Shown: positions 1 to 7,373 of the stretch, one piece after another
Position numbering within the stretch: position 1 is the first letter of the stretch
How the letters are laid out: every line of letters starts with the position of its first letter
From: Natronococcus pandeyae
Lineage (GTDB): Archaea > Halobacteriota > Halobacteria > Halobacteriales > Natrialbaceae
DNA length: 64,000 bases
Assembly (NCBI RefSeq): GCF_008122205.1
Contig: NZ_PHNJ01000005.1
Coordinates: 248,001-312,000 of the forward strand
Reading direction: 5' to 3'
The notes under the pieces: generated by a model
Databases searched by the model: none
The model's input: the letters and a program-made list of their open reading frames with translations, nothing else
What the model was told of the DNA's origin: nothing
Program-made: the position numbers and the translations under genes

Positions 1-1
1 T

Positions 2-70
2 CGTCTCAACATCAAGCCAGATGATAATGGGGAGCCACAGTTTGGTATATATCGTTCAGATGGTTGTTGA
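2..70 (+). CDS. C-terminal tail of a gene entering from the left edge
   Basis: The first 70 bases read as an uninterrupted 22-codon tail ending in TGA; the peptide ends in GIYRSDGC. The base composition is less GC-rich than the rest of the window. No family can be assigned from so short a piece, and it may be chance. The start lies outside the window. Confidence 0.3.
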   Translation, partial: RLNIKPDDNGEPQFGIYRSDGC

Positions 71-356
71 ATCTCCGTGATACATAGTCATACCCACTCG
101 CTTTCACTACCCCTATCTACCGTTAACTACGCAGATGTAGTGAGCGGATGGTTCATTGATTCCGGCGCGAAACAAACGAAGTCCGTTTGCTGCACCCATC
201 CTCTATATTCAGCAGACCGTTTTTAACAGATCCTATAGGTAACAGTCGGACAGTGCTGAATAGAGAGCGCGAATGTGGCACGAGATTCAGCGTAATTTGC
301 GGAGGTGGTGATCGTTCAGTACAGGTGAGAGACAGAGCAAGCAATAATAATCAAGA
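71..356. other. Intergenic stretch holding repeat copy A
   Basis: This AT-richer stretch contains the first 188-bp repeat (137-324) and otherwise nothing that looks coding. The short open frames across it on both strands do not match each other between repeat copies A and B, so they are treated as chance. Confidence 0.5.
137..324. repeat. 188-bp repeat, copy A
   Basis: It aligns without a single net insertion or deletion to 817-1004, exactly 680 bp away. Shared blocks include GTGAGCGGATGGTTCA, CTCTRTATTCA, TAGAGAGCGCGAATG and GATCGYTCAGT. The middle holds an inverted pair, TATTCAGCA at 206-214 and TGCTGAATA at 254-262, that could form a hairpin with a loop of about 40 nt. The same two words occur in opposite order at 2661-2895. 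It is probably a remnant of, or a non-autonomous relative of, a mobile element; a small RNA gene is an alternative. Confidence 0.65.
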
Positions 357-494
357 TCACATAATCACGAACACTATAATATAGGAAATTATTCCAAAGA
401 GGGCGGTGGCTCCCATCCAGACAGCAACTATTAGCGCTGCCTGTTTTCCAGTCATATCCTCTCCTTCAAGGAATTCATTAAATTGTGACAGCAT
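357..494 (-). CDS. Small single-pass membrane protein (45 aa)
   Basis: The frame starts MLSQFNEFLEGEDMTG and continues with one hydrophobic segment (about residues 18-45) that runs to the stop. It begins 14 bp after the stop of the 48-aa gene at 509-655, on the same strand, so the two probably form one transcript. An internal ATG at 455 would give a 32-aa version. I do not recognise the family. Acidic soluble head plus one helix suggests a small membrane-anchored subunit or accessory peptide, which is inference. It is too short for reliable coding statistics. Confidence 0.45.
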   Translation of the reverse strand: MLSQFNEFLEGEDMTGKQAALIVAVWMGATALFGIISYIIVFVIM

Positions 495-508
495 CTCAGG
501 GAGATCTA

Positions 509-655
509 TTATGGCGATTCAATGTGCTGGTTGAATAGCGACGCCCAGAGACGCTCGAAGCGACTGGTATAGAACGGTGGGGTGTCCACGGCGGGGAGGT
601 AGAATTTTGGTTCGGTGTCGCTGCCTCGGTCATCAGCACGGCATCTTTGTGCCAT
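509..655 (-). CDS. Small soluble protein (48 aa), unknown
   Basis: This open frame begins MAQRCRADDRG and ends QHIESP. It contains a proline/aromatic-rich stretch (FYLPAVDTPPFYTSRF) that does not look like random translation, followed by an amphipathic LWASLFN segment. A TATA-like box lies about 55-60 bp upstream and the small membrane gene at 357-494 follows directly. I recognise no family. Two tandem tiny genes of this kind could be accessory subunits of a membrane complex, or a remnant of a larger lost locus. Confidence 0.4.
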   Translation of the reverse strand: MAQRCRADDRGSDTEPKFYLPAVDTPPFYTSRFERLWASLFNQHIESP

Positions 656-707
656 ACTAACATGTACCGACCGTGCCCGGATTGATCTCTCTCTTAATCG
701 AATAAGC

Positions 708-717
708 CGTTTATATC
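708..717 (-). promoter_or_regulatory. TATA box for the two small genes
   Basis: On the minus strand this reads GATATAAACG, the best archaeal TATA match in the surrounding spacer. Its position predicts a transcript start near 687 and a leader of about 30 nt before the ATG at 655. Confidence 0.35.
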
Positions 718-816
718 GGGTCTGTAAGTGTCGTGACCGAAACGCGCTGTGTATTTAGCACGACTCTGCCAATACCACTGATAGCTGATAGAAGTAACAG
801 CGGTAGGTTCGCACGT

Positions 817-1004
817 GTCGTGAGCGGATGGTTCACTGCTTTCGTCGTGTAACAAACGGAGGTGTCGTGCTGCACTAACCCTCTGTATTCAACAGGCCAC
901 TTTTGACAGCGGCTCGATAGCTCGACTACGATCTGCGGGATAGAGAGCGCGAATGATACACGACATCTGGTTCGATTTACGTAAGGGATGATCGCTCAGT
1001 GCAG
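817..1004. repeat. 188-bp repeat, copy B
   Basis: Collinear partner of 137-324 (see that entry). It keeps the left half, including TGCTGCAC and CTCTGTATTCA, and the block TAGAGAGCGCGAATG. It has lost the TGCTGAATA word that would pair with TATTCA, so the hairpin of copy A is not conserved here. Confidence 0.65.
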
Positions 1005-1182
1005 AGGAACGATCGCTCTTCTGTAGTATAGCGCGACTGACCCAGACAGTCCTCCCGAGTAATTGGTTTTCTCGAATTTCTGCCGCTCCAGTTCCTAACA
1101 CGGGAGTGGGTTGAAGTCCTAACACGATGGGCCGCCAGTTCACGTCGGTCTTCGAGCTGTGTGAGCGAGGTCAAGACGAGAT

Positions 1183-2484
1183 TCAGTCGAGTGTCGATAA
1201 TGTCTCGAGAACGGACGGCCAGTGGTCGTGGGCTGCCCGCGCGTTTCCGGCCCGTGAACCGCCAAAGTCGGCCCTATTCGTCCCCATGACCGGACTGTAC
1301 GGCGGAAAGATCCCGTGGCCGGCATCCTCGTACCGAAGGTGTTCGACGCTCGGCTGGCGATGGTCCTCGAGTCGATCCGCCGCGACGTCGTGGAGTCGCT
1401 CGGTCGGCCACAGTTCGTCGTCACCGGCCGAGACCAGTAACACGTCACCGTCGATCTCTTCGACAGGAATCGTAGCCTCGTCGATCGTTTCCGCGCTCGC
1501 GGCCTCGAGCATTGCCGCGAAAAATTCTCGACCGGACATCCCGTCTTCGGCCGCGTCCAGATCGTACGGGACGTACAGAACCGGTTCTCCGTCGAGCGAC
1601 CATGACGAGGTTTCCGGCAGGTCGGCGATGGTGGCACCGCCCTCCCAGACGAGGCCGCTGCCGACGACCGAGACGACGGGGCCGATCTCGTCGAACCGAC
1701 TTCCGGCGAGGAGTCCGAGTTCACCGCCCCTCGACATGCCGATCACACCGATTCGGCCGCTCGACACGCGCTCGTGCTCGAGTAGCCACTGGGCTGCCGT
1801 CTCGACGTACTCGAGTGGAATTTCGACGAGGTCGTCAGGAAGGCCGGGGCCGCCGAAATACTGCAGTGCAAACGTTGTGAATCCCCGGTGGGCCAATGCG
1901 GCTGCATACTCGAACTGTGGTTGTCCCTCCGATCCATGCAGGACGAGAACACCCGGCCCCTCGTCGTCGGTAGGCGGGGTGAACACCCCGCCGACTAACT
2001 CGTCATGCTCGGGCTCATCGTACGCTCCTCGGTCGAGATGAGAGCGCGTCAGTTCGGTCGAACTGAACGCTTCGTCAGCTGTTCTCACGCTGTAGGTCAG
2101 CCGTTCCTCTTCTGGCGGCTGATACTCCCAGAACGACTCGGACGCGAACTGGATCAGGGCGACGGTGGTCGGAACATCGAGGTCGGTCGGTACGTCGCCG
2201 TCAACGATGGACGAACGGGCGAGATCGATCCGCCCATCGCTGTCGGTCTCGACGGTGACGCTCGCTTCGATCCCGGCCTCGGATTCCATGGTCACCTCCA
2301 GCGGTGTCTCTGCAGGAAGGTCATCGATCGTTAGCTCGAACGGTTCGTCGGCTCGGACTTCAGCCGGATGATCGAACGTTCCGGTATCGTCGTCCGCATC
2401 GCCGACACAGCCAGCAACGCCTGTAACGAGAGTCGCGCCCGTTCCTGTGATGAGCCGTCGCCGCGTCAGTGCTCGCTCTCGCAT
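1183..2484 (-). CDS. Secreted acyl-CoA thioesterase/BAAT-family alpha/beta hydrolase lipoprotein
   Basis: The 433-aa protein starts with a twin-arginine lipoprotein signal (TRRRLITGTG, lipobox Cys about residue 26), so it is exported and lipid-anchored. An N-terminal beta domain (about 35-165) resembles the acyl-CoA thioesterase/bile-acid-CoA N-domain. It is followed by a BAAT C-terminal hydrolase domain with nucleophile GMSRGGE (Ser about 251) and late AGDDE and DAGHG segments for Asp and His. An acyl-CoA substrate is unlikely outside the cell, so the true substrate is unknown. The ATG at 2484 was preferred over GTG 2535 because the TATA box at 2521-2528 lies between them. It is isolated among repeats. 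Confidence 0.85.
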   Translation of the reverse strand: MRERALTRRRLITGTGATLVTGVAGCVGDADDDTGTFDHPAEVRADEPFELTIDDLPAETPLEVTMESEAGIEASVTVETDSDGRIDLARSSIVDGDVPTDLDVPTTVALIQFASESFWEYQPPEEERLTYSVRTADEAFSSTELTRSHLDRGAYDEPEHDELVGGVFTPPTDDEGPGVLVLHGSEGQPQFEYAAALAHRGFTTFALQYFGGPGLPDDLVEIPLEYVETAAQWLLEHERVSSGRIGVIGMSRGGELGLLAGSRFDEIGPVVSVVGSGLVWEGGATIADLPETSSWSLDGEPVLYVPYDLDAAEDGMSGREFFAAMLEAASAETIDEATIPVEEIDGDVLLVSAGDDELWPTERLHDVAADRLEDHRQPSVEHLRYEDAGHGIFPPYSPVMGTNRADFGGSRAGNARAAHDHWPSVLETLSTLD

Positions 2485-2520
2485 TTCTTGTCTGTGATCA
2501 AACGTATTACATCTAACACA

Positions 2521-2528
2521 ATAAATAA
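2521..2528 (-). promoter_or_regulatory. TATA box of the secreted thioesterase gene
   Basis: Minus-strand TTATTTAT, about 37 bp before the ATG at 2484. It implies a transcript start near 2497 and rules against the upstream GTG at 2535. Confidence 0.5.
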
Positions 2529-2660
2529 CCGGCACGAAGGTGTCACAGAACGATTCTCATGGGGTCGTTTGTATTCCGGTTTCGGTGAACTAACCGATAC
2601 GTGGATGTACGAACCTAATGCAATCATCTACATCAGATAATATATGTGTTGCTAGAGCCG

Positions 2661-2895
2661 TGCTGAATAGAGGGCGCGAACTTTTTCCGCCTCGGGTTCG
2701 CCTGTGGCGAACCTCTCTCTGCTCACGGGCACTTTGTGCCCGTTCGCACGGCTCGCGGGACCGAAGGTCCCGCGCTGGGCACAAAAACTTCGATGAAAAA
2801 GGCGGACGACTCGGCCTTCGGCCTCGCCGTCCGGGAACCGCGCTCGCTTTGCTCGTGCGGAGACTGGTACTGCATCCACACTCTATATTCAGCAG
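2661..2895. repeat. Hairpin-filled element with TGCTGAATA inverted ends
   Basis: The left end reads TGCTGAATAGAGGGCGCGAA and the right end CTCTATATTCAGCA, imperfect inverted repeats about 235 bp apart. The same end words occur in repeats A and B, in the opposite order. The interior is packed with perfect hairpins: 2695-2713 (8-bp stem, TGT loop), 2726-2742 (7-bp stem, TTT loop) and 2754-2774 (9-bp stem, GAA loop), then GCCTTCGGC-type short stems. No transposase frame is present, so this looks like a MITE or a decayed element. Confidence 0.55.
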
Positions 2896-3009
2896 GCGGC
2901 TTTTGACAGCTATCGGAGAGATTGATCGTCTCTCCGTTACCTGCCTGACCTGTACGGACCGAATTTTCACGAGTCTTTCTCAATACCGAACCAGTCCTAC
3001 TCGCTACTG

Positions 3010-3621
3010 CTACTCCTCGGGGTACTTCGGTTCCCGCTTCTCCGCTCGCTCGAGCGACGTCTCCACGACGTCTCGCACGTCCCCGTGGAAGACGTCGCCG
3101 TGACCTGCGTACATGTGCTCGACCCCGTCTGGCATGCGCTCGAGCAGGTCCTCGATGCTCTCGATGAGCCGCTCACGGGACTGGCCGGCCATGTCGGTCC
3201 GGCCGAAGCTGCCGTAGTCGAAGGCGCCGTCGTCGTGGACGACCACGTCGCCCGAGAACAGCGTCGACTCGGAGACGAACGAAACGTGGTCGTCGGCGTG
3301 GCCCGGCGTGTAGACCACGTCGAACTCCTCGTCGCCGATCCGGACCGTGTCGCCGTCGTCGAGTGAGTGCGTTCGCTCCGGGTGGTGGTCGTAGGCGTAC
3401 ACCTCGGGATCGAACGCGTCGCAGACGGCCTCGAGTTGGGCGACGTGGTCGCCGTGCTGGTGGGTCATCACGACCGCGTCGAGGTCGTCGGTGTGCTCCC
3501 GGATCTCGTCGACGACGCCGTCCCAGCCGCCGGCGTCGACGAGCGTCGTTCGGTCGCCGATTGTCAGGTAGGCGTTACAGGTGAACGTCTCCGCGTCTTC
3601 GGTGACGTGATGGACCTCCAT
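3010..3621 (-). CDS. MBL-fold metallohydrolase
   Basis: A 203-aa cytoplasmic protein with the metallo-beta-lactamase metal motif THQHGDH (His54, His56, Asp58, His59), a second ligand segment PGHADDH and a C-terminal GHGD. These bind two metals and hydrolyse ester or thioester-type substrates. The compact size resembles glyoxalase II-like or RNase Z-like single-domain hydrolases. The substrate cannot be read from sequence. ATG 3621 is preferred over the upstream in-frame start at 3648, because family members begin close to the first beta strand (MEVHHV). It has no operon partners. Confidence 0.88.
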   Translation of the reverse strand: MEVHHVTEDAETFTCNAYLTIGDRTTLVDAGGWDGVVDEIREHTDDLDAVVMTHQHGDHVAQLEAVCDAFDPEVYAYDHHPERTHSLDDGDTVRIGDEEFDVVYTPGHADDHVSFVSESTLFSGDVVVHDDGAFDYGSFGRTDMAGQSRERLIESIEDLLERMPDGVEHMYAGHGDVFHGDVRDVVETSLERAEKREPKYPEE

Positions 3622-3746
3622 ACGATGACCGTCGTGAGCCGGTGGCAAAACGATGGCGTCCGAACGCGGTACCGTCGCGACCTAATTTCAACGGTTTGAC
3701 ATTCTACCACGAGATTTTTCAGTCCCAATCCCCTATTCTACACTGT

Positions 3747-3920
3747 ATGGGATTCGGGAGCTACGACGAATCCGAGCAGCAAGAGGTGGACGCTGATTTT
3801 GACGACGATGATGCCGTTCAGTCGTCAGAGAACAACCACAACGGGACGTTCGAGTTCGAAAACGGCGCTTCGAGCGACGAACTACTCGATCGTCTGGAGG
3901 AGATCAAGGACGATTCCTGA
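3747..3920 (+). CDS. Short acidic DUF5786-like protein
   Basis: A 57-aa protein starting MGFGSYDESEQQ, with an Asp/Glu-rich middle and a helical end LLDRLEEIKDD. The opening motif and layout match a small haloarchaeal family that I recall as DUF5786, function unknown. Its TGA is followed without a gap by the ATG of the DUF99 gene, so the pair is almost certainly cotranscribed and translationally coupled. Longer reading from 3642 is rejected because the family starts at MGFGSYD. Confidence 0.75.
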   Translation: MGFGSYDESEQQEVDADFDDDDAVQSSENNHNGTFEFENGASSDELLDRLEEIKDDS

Positions 3921-4505
3921 ATGAAGCCCGGGGCGCGGGCGCTAGGCGTTGCCGAGTCGTACCGCGACGAACCCGGCCCTACTCGCGAGGCGTGTCGAAG
4001 TACGGTCGCCGGGGCTGTCGTTCGGGCCGACCGCGTATTCAACGGTCTGGAGTACCAGCGATGTACCGTCGGCGGCACCGACGCGACGACGGCCGTCTGT
4101 CGACTCGTCGACGAACTCGGTCGACCAGACGTTCGGTACGTCCTGCTCGGCGCCGTCGCCCCGGCGTGGTACAACGTCCTGGATCTATCGGCGATCCACG
4201 ACGCCGCCGAGCGGCCGGTGATCGCCGTCACCTTCGAGGAGAGTGACGGTCTCGAGGCCGGCCTCAAAGACGCCTTTTCTGGTGTGGAACTCGAGCAGCG
4301 CCTCGAGACGTATCGCGCACTTCCGGAACGACGGCCCGTCTCGGTCAACGACGAGACCGTCTACGTCCGGAGTGCCGGGATCGAACCCGACGACGGCGAT
4401 GCGGTCGTCCGAGCCTTCACCCCTGAAGGCGGTCGTCCGGAGCCGATTCGCGTCGCCCGGCAGGCAGCTCGAGCGGCGGACTCCTACGCGGAGTCGTTCG
4501 ACTGA
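3921..4505 (+). CDS. DUF99/UPF0215 family protein
   Basis: A 194-aa cytoplasmic protein starting MKPGARALGVAESY and containing VRYVLLGAVAPAWYNVLDL and RPVIAVTFEES. These match the archaeal DUF99 (UPF0215) family, a divergent relative of endonuclease V whose biochemical role is not established. It starts directly after the stop of the DUF5786-like gene. A nucleic-acid role is plausible given the endonuclease V fold and the DNA repair gene next door, but that is inference. Confidence 0.82.
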   Translation: MKPGARALGVAESYRDEPGPTREACRSTVAGAVVRADRVFNGLEYQRCTVGGTDATTAVCRLVDELGRPDVRYVLLGAVAPAWYNVLDLSAIHDAAERPVIAVTFEESDGLEAGLKDAFSGVELEQRLETYRALPERRPVSVNDETVYVRSAGIEPDDGDAVVRAFTPEGGRPEPIRVARQAARAADSYAESFD

Positions 4506-4587
4506 TCCACGTCGCTCGCCAGTTCGGCTTCCGATCGCCACCACCGCGACCCGAAAGACGTAGTAGGCGGCCACTTGAGGGACCGCT

Positions 4588-5184
4588 ATGGGAGAAATGG
4601 ACGACCTCTGTGTCACCGACTGTACGCGCTGTCCGGCGCTCGTCGAGTCGCGAAGCCAGATCGTCAACGGCACCGGCCCCGAGGACGCCGACGTGCTGTT
4701 CGTCGGCGAAGGGCCGGGTGCACGAGAGGACGAAGGAGGCGAGCCGTTCGTCGGCCGGAGCGGCTCCGTCCTCGACGAACAGCTTCGGACCGTCGGCCTG
4801 GATCGCGATACCGTCCGCATCACCAACTGCGTCCGCTGTCGTCCCCCGGAGAACCGCGATCCCACGAAAGCGGAACTCGAGAACTGTCGGGGCTACCTCG
4901 TGCGGGAAATCGACCTGCTCGATCCGGACGTAATCGTCACGCTCGGCAAGGTCCCGACCGAGCACCTGCTCGAGCGCGACGTGGCGGTCACGAAAGAGGC
5001 CGGATCCGTCGAAGACGTCCGGATCGGCGACACGCCGCGCCGACTGCTGATCTGCGTCCACCCTGCGGCGACGCTGTACGACCGCAGTCAGGAGGAAACG
5101 TTCCAGAACGCCATCCAGCGCGCGGCGGAGCTCGCCGACGTCGACGGCAGCGAGGGTGGACAGACCCGACTCGACGGCTTCTGA
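4588..5184 (+). CDS. Uracil-DNA glycosylase, family 4 (Fe-S type)
   Basis: A 198-aa enzyme that removes uracil from DNA. It has the family-4 motif GEGPGARED (residues 40-48) for the active site and a late HPAA motif. Cysteines near the N terminus (CTRC, residues 12-15) and in NCVRCRP are suited to a 4Fe-4S cluster. ATG 4588 was chosen; an ATG three codons later is also possible. It stands alone on the plus strand and is followed by a hairpin-rich convergent spacer. Confidence 0.92.
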   Translation: MGEMDDLCVTDCTRCPALVESRSQIVNGTGPEDADVLFVGEGPGAREDEGGEPFVGRSGSVLDEQLRTVGLDRDTVRITNCVRCRPPENRDPTKAELENCRGYLVREIDLLDPDVIVTLGKVPTEHLLERDVAVTKEAGSVEDVRIGDTPRRLLICVHPAATLYDRSQEETFQNAIQRAAELADVDGSEGGQTRLDGF

Positions 5185-5321
5185 GCCGCTCTTTTCCGTC
5201 CCAGACACCGTTTCCCCGCACAGTAGCTGACAGTCCGGTATCGTCGTTCAGAACTGGAGTCGAATCTGGACCGGGCGGTTCGATACGGAGAGGTGCGAGT
5301 GGAACGATCGCAGAGTGCGGA

Positions 5322-5543
5322 ACGTCGCGAGCGAAGTGAGCGGCCTCCTTCGCTGCGCTCAGTCGCTGCCCTCGGTCCGCTCCACCTCGAGGACTCGCTC
5401 ACTCCGTTCACTCGCCCTCGCCCCACCTCACGGGTCACTTTGTTCCCCGTTCGCGTTCCCGAAGACTTCGCTGCGCTCAGTCGTCGCCCTTCTCACGGGT
5501 CGCTCGCGCTCCCCGTTCGCTTTTTGGGAGAATTTCGCTCTGC
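5322..5543. repeat. Hairpin-rich repetitive spacer between convergent genes
   Basis: The spacer between the glycosylase stop (5184) and the sulfurtransferase stop (5544) is filled with short inverted words such as CGCGAGCGAAGTGAGCG, TTCGCTGCGCTCAGTCG (twice), CACGGGTCACTTTGTTCCCCG and GGGAGAATTTCGCTCTGCTCAATTCTCCC-like stems. CACGGG-N-CCCGTTCGC motifs also occur in the element at 2726-2750, so the two spacers share building blocks. It may act as a bidirectional terminator. 5185-5321 holds nothing notable. Confidence 0.5.
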
Positions 5544-6431
5544 TCAATTCTCCCCTTTCTCTATCGGCGCCCGGATCAAATTCCCCCACTCGGTCCACGA
5601 CCCGTCGTAGTTGTGGACGTCCTCGTACTCGAGCAATTCGTGGAGCGCGAACCACGCGATCGCGGATCGCTCGCCGACCCGGCAGTAGGTGACGACCGTT
5701 TCCTCGCCGTCGATCCCTTCGTCGGCGTACAGCTCCTCGAGTTCGTCGGGCCCCTTGAACCGGCCGTCGTCGCGCAGGTTCGTCTTTACCGGGACGTTCG
5801 ATGCGCCGGGGATGTGGCCGCCGCGCTGGGCGGTTTCCTGGAGCCCTTCGGGGGCGATGATCTCGCCGGAGAACTCCTCGGGCGAGCGGACATCGACCAT
5901 CGGGATGCCGGCTTCGCGGGCCTTGTCCACGTCGTCCTGATAGGCGCGGATGCTCTCGAAGGGGCCCTTCGCGCTGTACTCGACGGCGTCGAAATCGGTT
6001 TCCTCGTCAGTGAGCGGGTAATCCTCGTTCACCCAGTAATCCTTCCCGCCGTCGAGGATGCGGGCGTCGTCGTGGCCGTAGTACTTGAACTCCCAGTAGG
6101 CGAAGAGCGCGAACCAGTTGGGGATCCAGCCGTTGCCGTAGAAGACGACCGTTGATTCCTCGCTGATGCCGCGGTCGCCGACGACCTGCTCGAAGTCGTC
6201 CTTCTTGAGGATGTCCCGCTGATCCTGATCGGAGAGATCCTCGTCCCACTGCATCCCGATCGCGCCCGGGATGTGGCCCTCGTCGTACCGCGAGGGGAAG
6301 TCGCCCTCCTCGGGCGATTCGGGGCTGTTGACTTCCACGAGTCGGTAGTCGGGATCGTCGTCTTGGAACTCCTCGAGGTGGTCTTCGACCCAATCCGCCG
6401 AAACCAGAACGTCTGCGTCGTGCTCGGACAT
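5544..6431 (-). CDS. Thiosulfate/3-mercaptopyruvate sulfurtransferase (two rhodanese domains)
   Basis: A 295-aa two-domain rhodanese. The N-terminal domain (about 5-140) lacks a catalytic cysteine, as is normal. The C-terminal domain (about 160-290) carries the active loop VTYCRVGERS, with Cys as the persulfide carrier. It transfers sulfane sulfur from thiosulfate or mercaptopyruvate to thiophilic acceptors in the cytoplasm. The CRVGERS loop is common in archaeal members, where substrate preference is not predictable. ATG 6431 (MSEHDADVL) is preferred over 6539, which would add a basic non-conserved extension and overlap the divergent gene. Confidence 0.92.
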   Translation of the reverse strand: MSEHDADVLVSADWVEDHLEEFQDDDPDYRLVEVNSPESPEEGDFPSRYDEGHIPGAIGMQWDEDLSDQDQRDILKKDDFEQVVGDRGISEESTVVFYGNGWIPNWFALFAYWEFKYYGHDDARILDGGKDYWVNEDYPLTDEETDFDAVEYSAKGPFESIRAYQDDVDKAREAGIPMVDVRSPEEFSGEIIAPEGLQETAQRGGHIPGASNVPVKTNLRDDGRFKGPDELEELYADEGIDGEETVVTYCRVGERSAIAWFALHELLEYEDVHNYDGSWTEWGNLIRAPIEKGEN

Positions 6432-6538
6432 GCGACGGTGGCTCCGACGAGGAGGGGCAAAAACGTAACACAGGTCGGAACGACACGTTCGAAATCGAAC
6501 CGGTAGTTCTACGCGGCTGGCCGTCGCGACAGTCGACA

Positions 6539-7261
6539 ATGCGACTCGCGAGGATCGCGACTCCCGACGGACCAGTTACCGGACGATACGAGGACGGCGT
6601 CGTTCACGCCGACGGCGACAGCTACGAGGTCGGCACCGACGGCGACCTGCTCCCGCCCTGTGACCCCTCGGCCCTGTACTGCGTCGGTCGAAACTACGCG
6701 GCGACCCTGGCCCAGATGGAGTACGACCGACCCGACGAACCCGACTTCTTCATCAAACCGCCGGCGTCGCTGCTGGCCCACGAGGAACCGATTCCCTACC
6801 CGGAGTTTACCAACGAACTGACCTACGCCGGCGAACTCGCGGCGGTCATCGACGAACGCTGTCACGATATTTCGGAAGACGAGGTGTCCGACGTCGTGCG
6901 CGGCTACACGATCATGAACGACGTGGACGCGCTCGACCAGCAGGGCCGGACCGCGCGGAAGGCGTTCGACGGCTCCGGACCGCTCGGTCCGTGGCTCGAG
7001 ACCGACCTCGACCCCACCGGGATCGATATGCACACGGACGTCGGCGGCGAGCGCCGCCAGGAGGCGAACACGGAGCTGATGCTGTTCGACCCCGACGAGG
7101 TCGTCTCCTACCTCTCGCGACGGTTCACCTTTCGTCCGGGCGATGTCGTCGCCTTCGGCAGCCCCGCCAACCCCGGACTCGTCGAACCCGGTGAGGCCGT
7201 CGAGATTACCTACGAGGGCGTCGGAACCCTTCGGAATACGGTCGTCGATCCGGACGCATAA
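6539..7261 (+). CDS. Fumarylacetoacetate hydrolase (FAH) family protein
   Basis: A 240-aa cytoplasmic FAH-fold enzyme. Diagnostic segments are CVGRNYAAT near residue 48, the metal-binding YAGELA, and the IMNDVDALD region. The C-terminal FRPGDVVAFGSP is a usual FAH ending. Family members act as hydratases, isomerases or decarboxylases on beta-dicarbonyl compounds in aromatic catabolism, or as oxaloacetate decarboxylases. No catabolic genes adjoin, so the substrate is open. It is transcribed divergently from the sulfurtransferase. Confidence 0.88.
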   Translation: MRLARIATPDGPVTGRYEDGVVHADGDSYEVGTDGDLLPPCDPSALYCVGRNYAATLAQMEYDRPDEPDFFIKPPASLLAHEEPIPYPEFTNELTYAGELAAVIDERCHDISEDEVSDVVRGYTIMNDVDALDQQGRTARKAFDGSGPLGPWLETDLDPTGIDMHTDVGGERRQEANTELMLFDPDEVVSYLSRRFTFRPGDVVAFGSPANPGLVEPGEAVEITYEGVGTLRNTVVDPDA

Positions 7262-7273
7262 GCCGCCTCGAGG

Positions 7274-7292
7274 GCGGAGGTGATCCCTCCGC
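7274..7292 (+). terminator. Possible hairpin after the FAH gene
   Basis: A 7-bp perfect stem (GCGGAGG / CCTCCGC) with a 5-nt loop starts 12 bp after the stop. There is no clear T run, so a role in termination is only a possibility. Confidence 0.25.
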
Positions 7293-7373
7293 GTACTCTC
7301 GACGAGCACCGCACGGGTCGGTACCGTCTCGGTTGCGCCCGGACACTGATTATTAGCTGAGTGTCTCGTTTCG

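Larger units (their letters stand above)
656..1182. other. Gene-free spacer with repeat copy B
   Basis: This 527-bp spacer holds the TATA box at 708-717 and the second 188-bp repeat. I see no convincing coding frame: frames crossing the repeat are out of register with those in copy A (680 is not a multiple of three). It ends at the stop codon of the thioesterase gene. Confidence 0.5.
2485..3009. other. Gene-free spacer with hairpin-rich element
   Basis: Apart from the TATA box at 2521-2528 and the element at 2661-2895, this 525-bp spacer holds nothing that I can call coding. Open frames run through it on both strands, but they only read through palindromic GC-rich DNA. Confidence 0.5.

Noticed and set aside
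2618-3103. 161-codon plus-strand frame through the hairpin element
   Set aside because: It reads through palindromic DNA and the tail of the MBL gene; composition and lack of motif argue against a protein.
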